Below, one piece after another: positions 1-4,673 of a stretch of DNA of 6,230 nucleotides. The first letter of the stretch is position 1. Each line of letters starts with the position of its first letter. The translations under genes were made by a program, and so were the position numbers. The notes below the pieces were generated by a model. It saw nothing but the letters and a program-made list of their open reading frames with translations. It was not told the DNA's origin and ran no database searches. Source of the stretch: Gemmatimonadota bacterium (lineage in GTDB: Bacteria > Gemmatimonadota > Gemmatimonadetes > Gemmatimonadales > Gemmatimonadaceae); contig JAOUHR010000120.1 of NCBI GenBank assembly GCA_029884515.1, forward strand, positions 1 through 6,230, in the 5' to 3' direction.

Positions 1-556
1 TGACGCGCCTGATGCCGGCGGCGGCGACGAGGTTGGCGATGGCGTCCATCGGGCGGACGCCGTCGTTCCACTGCGCGTAGCGGGGGGCGAGGGTCGGGTC
101 GCCGGCGCCGACGAAGATCAGGTCGCCGTCCACCGTGCCGTCGGCGAGGAGGGTGCCGTCGCGCAGGATCTCGGTGCGGAACTGGTAGGCCGGGCCGAAG
201 CGCTCGAGGGCGATCGCCGACGTGTAGAGCTTCATCGTGGACGCGGGGAGGAGCGCGGCGTCCGCGTTCTGGCCGTAGAGCGTGTCGCCGTTGGTGAGCG
301 AGACGACCATCACGCCCCAGGTGCCGGAGCGGGTGGAGCTGCTGATGAGGCGGCGCAGGGCGGTCGCGAGCTCGGCGGCGTCCTTGGGCTGGCTCGCCCG
401 CAGCGCCGCCTGGGCCGGGGCCCTGGTGGTGCGCTTGGCTGGCGTCCGGGCGGCAGTCGCCGGTGTCCGCAGCGTGGTGGTCTGTGCGCGAGTGCCCGGT
501 GCGTACACCGCGCTCGCGAGGAGCGCGCAGAGGGCCATGAGGCAGGGACGGCGCAT
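1..556 (-). CDS. dacB: D-alanyl-D-alanine carboxypeptidase / PBP4-like peptidase (S13 family), N-terminal part, cut by window edge
   Basis: Seen: 185 codons read from an ATG at 556 to the window edge without a stop. Residues 1-24 look like a Sec signal peptide (MRRP, then a hydrophobic stretch, ending TRA-Q), followed by a Thr/Ala/Pro/Arg-rich linker to about residue 58. The mature domain then begins with a WGVMVVSLTNGDTLY segment, followed by LLPASTMKLYTSAIALERFG, which holds the SxxK motif (S106 nucleophile, K109), and by DGDLIFVGAGDPTL. Known: this order (strand, SxxK, then the G-DP-L block) is typical of peptidase family S13 (DacB/PBP4), periplasmic enzymes that trim or cleave cross-links in peptidoglycan. 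The later SxN and KTG motifs would lie outside the window. The start at 556 is preferred because it gives a complete signal peptide; Met7 (538) is an alternative. No Shine-Dalgarno sequence is visible. It lies 149 bp from ctaG and is not obviously related to respiration. Confidence 0.9.
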   Translation of the reverse strand, partial: MRRPCLMALCALLASAVYAPGTRAQTTTLRTPATAARTPAKRTTRAPAQAALRASQPKDAAELATALRRLISSSTRSGTWGVMVVSLTNGDTLYGQNADAALLPASTMKLYTSAIALERFGPAYQFRTEILRDGTLLADGTVDGDLIFVGAGDPTLAPRYAQWNDGVRPMDAIANLVAAAGIRRV

Positions 557-557
557 C

Positions 558-574
558 AGGGATTCTAGGGATTC
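558..574. repeat. 8-bp direct repeat immediately upstream of dacB
   Basis: On the plus strand AGGGATTC occurs twice (558-565 and 567-574), separated by one base. The pair ends two bases before the dacB start codon and overlaps the putative -10 element. It could be a small duplication or a protein-binding site; nothing in the sequence decides between these. Confidence 0.6.
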
Positions 575-590
575 GGGGGTGCGATGGCGA
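562..590 (-). promoter_or_regulatory. Candidate promoter for dacB, leaderless geometry
   Basis: On the minus strand TAGAAT (567 to 562) matches the sigma-70 -10 box at five of six positions. It is preceded, after a 17-bp spacer, by TCGCCA (590 to 585), which matches the -35 box at four of six. The dacB ATG begins six bases after the -10 box, where transcription would be expected to start, and no Shine-Dalgarno sequence lies between them. This fits a leaderless mRNA. It is inference from motif match only. Confidence 0.4.
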
Positions 591-683
591 GGTTGCGGCC
601 GCACGTGGCGCGTAGGGGAGAGACGACCGCCCTCTATTGAAGGACACGCCAGGGGGCCGATGGTCATCGCTTCGCCCTCGGCG

Positions 684-701
684 CGTCACCGTGTGACGGT
701 G
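684..701 (-). other. Small inverted repeat just downstream of ctaG
   Basis: Two overlapping perfect 6-bp inverted repeats share this site: CGTCAC/GTGACG (684-689 with 693-698) and CACCGT/ACGGTG (687-692 with 696-701), each with a 3-base spacer. The site starts about 4 bp past the ctaG stop codon. As RNA it would fold into a short hairpin marking the 3' end of the operon. No run of U follows it, so it is not a convincing intrinsic terminator. It might instead be a 3' stabilising hairpin or an operator ahead of dacB. Confidence 0.4.
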
Positions 702-705
702 TCCC

Positions 706-1539
706 CTAGGCGGCGCCCACCTGGGCCCCGGCGCGGTCGTCCCGCGCCGAAGCCGTCCACTTGAAGAAGATCACGGTGGTCAGGCCGTAGAAGAAGAGCC
801 CGCCCGGGATCCACATGATCAGGCCGCCGAGCCGCTGGTCTTCGAGGGGCGAGAGGCCCCAGAGGCGCCAGGCGCTCGCATAGGCCGGGTAGAGGATGTG
901 GTCGGAGTAGACGATCAAGATCGAGATCACCGTCATCGGGAGCGTCATCAGGAAGCTGTACAGCATCTGTCCCGGGTAGCTGAGGCGTGGCAGCTCCGGG
1001 AGGGGGCTCAAGAGCGGCCACCAGACGATGACGGCGGCGACGAGGAACATCAGGTGCTGCGTGATGTGGATGCCGTGGTAGTACATCGCCGAGTTGTAGA
1101 GCGGCGGGAGGTGCCAGGCGGCGAGGACCACATTGAAGATCGTGAACGCGGCCATCGGCCTGGTGATCACGCGGGCGATCGCGGCGACGGGCCGGTGGCG
1201 CAGCGGGTCCAGGAACATGAAGCCCGGCGTGCCCGCGAGCAGGAGCGGCGGCACGATGAAGGTGAGCACGAGGTGCTGCACCATGTGGCCGCTGAAGAGG
1301 TAGAAGTCGCTGATGTCGTGCAGCGGCCCATTGAGCGAGAGGAAGAGGATCGCCAGGCCGGAGACGAAGCCCGCGCGCTGGAGCGCGGTGGGGCGCTGGG
1401 CGGGCGCGCGCCGCCGGTGGACGAGGGCCCGCCACTCGTAGAGCGCGAGGAGCGCCAGCAACCCGATCACCGTGCTCAGGTGCACGGTGAAGCCGCCCTG
1501 GCTCAGGTCGACGTTGGGGTGGAGGAAGAGGACGGGCAT
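706..1539 (-). CDS. ctaG: Cytochrome c oxidase (caa3) assembly factor CtaG
   Basis: Role (known): CtaG-type proteins are integral membrane factors required to form active caa3 oxidase, probably by helping deliver copper. Seen: 277 residues with about seven hydrophobic segments (near 20-38, 57-71, 86-104, 127-147, 160-178, 192-212 and 237-260). Family signatures are the HMVQH motif (H85, H89), AWHLPPLY with H143, the HGIHITQH cluster (H155, H158, H162), YSDHILYP (H214) and a conserved C-terminal block around WIPGGLFFYGL. The many membrane-edge histidines suit copper handling, which is inference. Start choice: ATG at 1539. The frame stays open to a TTG at 1584, but the extra 15 codons are encoded by the degenerate heptad repeat and look unlike protein, so the shorter form is preferred. 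Neither start has a clear Shine-Dalgarno sequence. It is the last gene of the operon, separated from ctaF by a 144-bp structured gap. Confidence 0.93.
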   Translation of the reverse strand: MPVLFLHPNVDLSQGGFTVHLSTVIGLLALLALYEWRALVHRRRAPAQRPTALQRAGFVSGLAILFLSLNGPLHDISDFYLFSGHMVQHLVLTFIVPPLLLAGTPGFMFLDPLRHRPVAAIARVITRPMAAFTIFNVVLAAWHLPPLYNSAMYYHGIHITQHLMFLVAAVIVWWPLLSPLPELPRLSYPGQMLYSFLMTLPMTVISILIVYSDHILYPAYASAWRLWGLSPLEDQRLGGLIMWIPGGLFFYGLTTVIFFKWTASARDDRAGAQVGAA

Positions 1540-1548
1540 CGGACCACA

Positions 1549-1576
1549 GGTGGGAGATGTGAGGCGGGAGGTGGAG
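1549..1576 (+). repeat. Degenerate GGTGGGA heptad array (one arm of an inverted pair)
   Basis: Four in-phase heptads on the plus strand: GGTGGGA, GATGTGA, GGCGGGA, GGTGGAG. They are the imperfect inverted counterpart of the perfect heptad array at 1648-1675. In a minus-strand transcript this arm reads CU-rich and could pair with the G-rich array upstream, with one perfect heptad and the rest held by a mix of Watson-Crick pairs, G-U wobbles and a few mismatches. It lies in the leader of ctaG, 9 bp before the preferred start codon. Confidence 0.65.
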
Positions 1577-1583
1577 TGAACCA

Positions 1584-1592
1584 ATCATACCA
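1584..1592 (-). promoter_or_regulatory. Candidate extended -10 promoter for ctaG
   Basis: The minus strand reads TGGTATGAT (1592 to 1584): a TATGAT -10 box (five of six) with the TGn extension directly before it. This is the most AT-rich spot in the gap. No -35 match is seen at 16-18 bp spacing, where the inner GC-rich hairpin sits, but extended -10 promoters can work without one. Transcription would start near 1577, giving a leader of about 38 bases. Inference from motif only. Confidence 0.35.
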
Positions 1593-1597
1593 CGAGT

Positions 1598-1638
1598 GCG
1601 GGGGGCGGCCTCGTCTGCGATCGAGTGCCGCCCCCCGC
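1598..1638. repeat. Perfect 12-bp GC-rich inverted repeat (inner hairpin)
   Basis: GCGGGGGGCGGC (1598-1609) is an exact reverse complement of GCCGCCCCCCGC (1627-1638). The 17-base interval contains a further CTCG/CGAG pairing (1610-1613 with 1622-1625), leaving an 8-base loop and one bulged base. It is nested between the two heptad arrays. The minus-strand RNA would form a very stable hairpin between ctaF and ctaG, able to slow polymerase or block 3' exonucleases. No U-tract follows, so a standard terminator is not supported. Confidence 0.75.
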
Positions 1639-1647
1639 CGTGTCCTC

Positions 1648-1675
1648 TCCCACCTCCCACCTCCCACCTCCCACC
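1648..1675 (+). repeat. Perfect tandem heptad array, 4 x TCCCACC
   Basis: Four exact copies of TCCCACC in 28 bp, beginning 8 bp downstream of the ctaF stop codon. The minus (mRNA-sense) strand reads GGTGGGA x 4, that is four GGG runs separated by 4-base AGGT linkers, which satisfies the standard G3-N(1-7) quadruplex pattern. The degenerate inverted array at 1549-1576 could pair with it instead. Confidence 0.85.
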
Positions 1676-1683
1676 TCAGACCC

Positions 1684-2001
1684 CTAGGACACGGTCTTGA
1701 AGTGATGGAAGAGGAAGAGGAGCGCCGTGATGGTGCACCCGGCGATGATCAGCGGCCCCGTGAAGAGCACGCGGAACAGGCGGTGGTCGTACTTGAGGTG
1801 CATGTAGAAGAGCACCACGGTCGCGAACTTGATGGCGCTCAGGATGATGAGGCCGGGGTTGAAGAACGGATGCGCGACGAGGGCGGGGACGTAGTAGGCC
1901 CACACCTCGATCACCGTGATCAGGGTGAGGATCACGCCGACCTTCACATAGGTCCAGCCGTCCGGGTGGGCGTGTGCGGCGTGCTTCGTGTCGGATGACA
2001 T
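1684..2001 (-). CDS. ctaF: Cytochrome c oxidase subunit IV, prokaryotic type
   Basis: Seen: a 105-residue membrane protein with three hydrophobic segments (about 19-40, 49-68 and 76-98) after a short hydrophilic, His-containing N-terminus (H7, H10, H12). The block KFATVVLFYMHLKYD (58-72) is the hallmark of the prokaryotic COX4 family (CtaF/CoxD). Known: this small subunit belongs to caa3-type oxidases and supports assembly or stability; it carries no redox cofactor. Length is normal for the family. The ATG at 2001 is preceded by GGGAG four bases upstream and lies 13 bp after the ctaE stop, consistent with co-transcription and coupled translation. The heptad repeat array starts 8 bp past its stop codon. 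Confidence 0.92.
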   Translation of the reverse strand: MSSDTKHAAHAHPDGWTYVKVGVILTLITVIEVWAYYVPALVAHPFFNPGLIILSAIKFATVVLFYMHLKYDHRLFRVLFTGPLIIAGCTITALLFLFHHFKTVS

Positions 2002-2014
2002 GACGCTCCCGTCG

Positions 2015-2722
2015 CTATTGGATGAGGTAGACGAGCGTGAAGATCGCGATCCAGACGACGTCGACGAAGTGCCAGTACAGGGCGGCGATGTCGACGATGA
2101 GCTCGTCCTTGGGTCCGAGCCCGCGCTTGCGATCGATGAACAGGAGCGTGAAGAGCCAGAGCACGCCGGCGGTCACGTGCGCGCCGTGGAACCCGGTGAG
2201 CGTGTAGAACGTGGAGCCGAACAGGTTGGTCTTGATGGTGAGCCCCTCGTGCACGAACGAGGCGAACTCGAACGCCTGGAAGCCCAGGAAGGTCATGCCG
2301 AGGAGTGCCGTCATCAGGAGCCAGCCCTGCGACGAGCGCTGCGCGCGCGTCCACCAGTTGGCGCCGTCGGGGAGCGGGGTGTCCTTGAGCTGCACGGCCT
2401 GCAGCGCCAGCACCATCGCCAGCGACGACATCAGCAGCACGAAGGTCGAGGCCGAGGTGACCGGGATGTTGAGGATCGGCTTGAAGACGACGCCGGCCTC
2501 GTTCACCCACTCGGTGTGCGGGAAGGGGCCGACGATGGAGCGGCCCTTGTAGATGAGGTACGTCGAGATGAGCGACGCGAAGAGCATGCACTCGGAGCCG
2601 ATGAACGCCCAGATCGCGATCTTCCGGTGCTCGAGGCCCGTCGTGGTGTAGTGGTGGTGCGCGTGGCCGTCGTCATGACCGGCGCCATGGGCGCCGTGCG
2701 CGGCAGCAGCGTGTGAGGACAC
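2015..2722 (-). CDS. ctaE: Cytochrome c oxidase subunit III, short five-helix form
   Basis: Seen: 235 residues from a GTG start, with five hydrophobic segments (about 35-58, 90-110, 134-154, 171-195 and 213-233). Signatures of subunit III are IGSECMLFASL with E44, FYTLTGFHGAHVTAG (H179, H182) and LYWHFVDVVW (H218). Known: subunit III stabilises the oxidase during turnover and carries no metal centre. The usual seven helices are reduced to five, and the missing two correspond to the extra C-terminal helices of CtaD, as in Bacillus caa3. Start: the frame runs on into ctaD, but the GTG at 2722 follows the ctaD stop by 16 bp and has GGAG ten bases upstream; no ATG occurs in frame until inside the first helix. 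Odd: eight histidines occur within the first 24 residues, before the first membrane helix. Confidence 0.93.
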   Translation of the reverse strand: MSSHAAAAHGAHGAGHDDGHAHHHYTTTGLEHRKIAIWAFIGSECMLFASLISTYLIYKGRSIVGPFPHTEWVNEAGVVFKPILNIPVTSASTFVLLMSSLAMVLALQAVQLKDTPLPDGANWWTRAQRSSQGWLLMTALLGMTFLGFQAFEFASFVHEGLTIKTNLFGSTFYTLTGFHGAHVTAGVLWLFTLLFIDRKRGLGPKDELIVDIAALYWHFVDVVWIAIFTLVYLIQ

Positions 2723-2732
2723 TGTCGTGGGT

Positions 2733-2736
2733 CTCC
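2733..2736 (-). promoter_or_regulatory. Ribosome binding site deciding the ctaE GTG start
   Basis: GGAG on the minus strand lies ten bases before the GTG at 2722 and entirely within the 16-bp ctaD-ctaE gap. It sits in the sequence CCGGAGACCC, which also precedes ctaD. It supports GTG initiation over the longer open frame that overlaps ctaD. Confidence 0.6.
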
Positions 2737-2738
2737 GG

Positions 2739-4655
2739 TTACTCGAGCGGGCTGGTGAGCCAGCTGTACAGTCCGCTGACGAAGAGCAGGGCACCGCCGA
2801 CGACCACGGTGAGCGCGATCGAATCGTGTCCGCTGCGCCTGAAGAGCAGGCCGCTGAACATCGACACCATCGCGAGGGCGGTGAAGAAGGGCTTGGACGT
2901 CGGGAAGGGCATCGGGATGCCGAGCGACTTGGCGGTGTGCCGCTCGGTCTCCTCGTGCACCGGCACCGCGTGGGCGTCGGTGATGGTCGCGCTGTCGGCG
3001 TGCGAGTGGGCGATGCCGGCGGTCTTGGCCGGGTCCTTCAGGTCCCAGAGCGGGTAGCGCGAGGTGACCTCGGGGATCTGCGCGAAGTTGTAGTCCGGCG
3101 GCGGCGAGGGGATCGACCACTCGAGCGTGCCGGCACCCCACGGATCGTTCCCCGCCTTGAGGCCGCGCGTGCGGCTCCGCAGGAAGTTCACCACGAAGAT
3201 CGACGTCGACACCACCAGGATGTACGTGCCGACGGTCGACAGCATGTTGAACAGGTCCCAGCCCTGGCCCGCGTCGTACGTGTAGATGCGGCGCGGCATG
3301 CCGAGCATGCCGCTGAAGTGCATCGGGAAGAAGGTGAGGTTGAACCCGATGAAGTTCAGCCAGAAGTGCCAGTTCCCGGCCGACTCGTTCAGGAAGCGGC
3401 CGGTCATCTTCGGGTAGTAGTGATAGATGCCCGCGAAGATGCCCATGATGGAGCCACCGAAGAGCACGTAGTGGAAGTGCGCGACGATGAAGTAGGTGTC
3501 GGTCTGCTGCAGGTCGGCCGGGGGCGACGAGTGCATCACGCCCGAGATGCCGCCGATGGTGAACATCGCGATGAGGGCGATCGCGAACTTCATCGGCACG
3601 GTGAAGCGGATCTCCCCGCTCCACATGGTGGCGATCCAGTTGAAGATCTTCACGCCCGTCGGGATCGCGATGAGCATCGTCATCATCGAGAAGATCGAGT
3701 CGGCCACCGGCCCCATCCCCACCGCGAACATGTGGTGGGCCCAGACCCCGAAGCCGAGCGTGCCGATCATGATCCCCGAGTAGACCATCACGTTGTAGCC
3801 GAAGAGCGGCTTCTTCGAGAAGGTCGGGAGCACCTCCGACACGAGGCCGAAGGCGGGGAGGATCAGGATGTACACCTCGGGGTGGCCGAACACCCAGAAG
3901 AGGTGCTGCCAGAGGAGCGGGTCGGCGCCGGCGGCGATCTCGTAGAACGTGGTGCCGAAGAACCGGTCCATCAGCAGGAAGAACAGCGCGATGGTGATCG
4001 GCGGGAACGCGAGCACGAGGAGGAACTGCACCACGAACGACATCCAGGTGAACATCGGCATGCGCATCAGGGTCATGCCCGGCGCACGCAGGTTGATGAT
4101 CGTGGTGATGAAGTTGAACGCGGCGGCGAGCGACGAGATGCCCAGGATCTGCAGGCCGAGCACCCAGAAGTCGATGTTCGGGCCGGCCGAGAACTGGTTG
4201 GTGGTGAGCGGCGCGTAGCCGAACCAGCCGCCATTGGGCGCCACCTGGAACAGGATGGGCACCGTGATGAAGATGCCGCCGAACAGGAAGACCCAGTACG
4301 AGAAGGCGTTGAGCCGCGGGAAGGCGACGTCGCGGGCGCCGATCTGCAGCGGGATCAGGTAGTTGAAGAACGCGGCCGAGAGCGGCATGATGGCGAGGAA
4401 CACCATCGTGGTGCCGTGCATCGTGAAGAGCTGGTTGTACGTCTCGGCGGAGACGAAGCCCATGTTGGGCTTGGCCAGCTGGGTGCGGATGAGCACCGCC
4501 TCGAGCCCGCCCACGAGGAAGAAGAAGAGGGCGGTCCAGAGGTAGAGCGTGCCGATCCGCTTGTGATCGGTGGTGGTGATCCAGCTCCAGATCCCCGAGT
4601 TCTCCGCGTACGCGTCCTCGGCGGACGCGAGCGACGGGGCAGCGATGGTTGCCAT
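2739..4655 (-). CDS. ctaD: Cytochrome c oxidase subunit I, A1-type, with two extra C-terminal helices
   Basis: Role: catalytic subunit of the caa3 oxidase, holding heme a and the heme a3-CuB site where O2 is reduced and protons are pumped. Seen: 638 residues with 12 core membrane helices (about 37-493). All metal ligands are present: H80 and H395 for heme a, H393 for heme a3, and H258, H307 and H308 for CuB. The GHPEVY motif gives E260 and the cross-linked Y262. The D channel is represented by D109 in IGARDVAFPRLN with N116, and the K channel by K336 in PTGVK. These are features of A1 heme-copper oxidases. After a hydrophilic, His-containing stretch (about 500-585) come two more helices (about 586-606 and 612-632), equivalent to the first two of subunit III. 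The ATG at 4655 has GGAG 11 bases upstream and follows ctaC by 18 bp. Confidence 0.97.
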   Translation of the reverse strand: MATIAAPSLASAEDAYAENSGIWSWITTTDHKRIGTLYLWTALFFFLVGGLEAVLIRTQLAKPNMGFVSAETYNQLFTMHGTTMVFLAIMPLSAAFFNYLIPLQIGARDVAFPRLNAFSYWVFLFGGIFITVPILFQVAPNGGWFGYAPLTTNQFSAGPNIDFWVLGLQILGISSLAAAFNFITTIINLRAPGMTLMRMPMFTWMSFVVQFLLVLAFPPITIALFFLLMDRFFGTTFYEIAAGADPLLWQHLFWVFGHPEVYILILPAFGLVSEVLPTFSKKPLFGYNVMVYSGIMIGTLGFGVWAHHMFAVGMGPVADSIFSMMTMLIAIPTGVKIFNWIATMWSGEIRFTVPMKFAIALIAMFTIGGISGVMHSSPPADLQQTDTYFIVAHFHYVLFGGSIMGIFAGIYHYYPKMTGRFLNESAGNWHFWLNFIGFNLTFFPMHFSGMLGMPRRIYTYDAGQGWDLFNMLSTVGTYILVVSTSIFVVNFLRSRTRGLKAGNDPWGAGTLEWSIPSPPPDYNFAQIPEVTSRYPLWDLKDPAKTAGIAHSHADSATITDAHAVPVHEETERHTAKSLGIPMPFPTSKPFFTALAMVSMFSGLLFRRSGHDSIALTVVVGGALLFVSGLYSWLTSPLE

Positions 4656-4666
4656 GATGGTGGGGT

Positions 4667-4670
4667 CTCC
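4667..4670 (-). promoter_or_regulatory. Ribosome binding site of ctaD
   Basis: GGAG on the minus strand, 11 bases before the ctaD ATG and within the 18-bp gap after the ctaC stop. The spacing is longer than usual. The surrounding CCGGAGACCC matches the ctaE leader exactly over ten bases. Confidence 0.55.
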
Positions 4671-4673
4671 GGG

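Noticed and set aside
595..602. GCGGCCGC palindrome upstream of dacB as an operator
   Set aside because: A short GC palindrome of this kind is expected by chance in such GC-rich sequence and has no partner site.
1598..1638. Intrinsic terminator between ctaF and ctaG
   Set aside because: The stem is strong but no T-run follows on the minus strand, and ctaG downstream normally belongs to the same operon. A pausing or stabilising role is as likely.
1648..1675. Possible CRISPR array
   Set aside because: The units are seven bases long and directly adjacent with no spacers; this is a simple tandem repeat.
898..1998. A 366-codon open frame on the plus strand opposite ctaG and ctaF
   Set aside because: Its translation is dominated by Asp, Glu, Arg, His and Val in a low-complexity pattern, as expected opposite GC-rich coding DNA. 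It spans two well-supported genes and the repeat gap between them.
1988..2716. A 242-codon plus-strand open frame opposite ctaE
   Set aside because: Acidic, Arg-rich low-complexity translation, opposite a gene with clear subunit III signatures.
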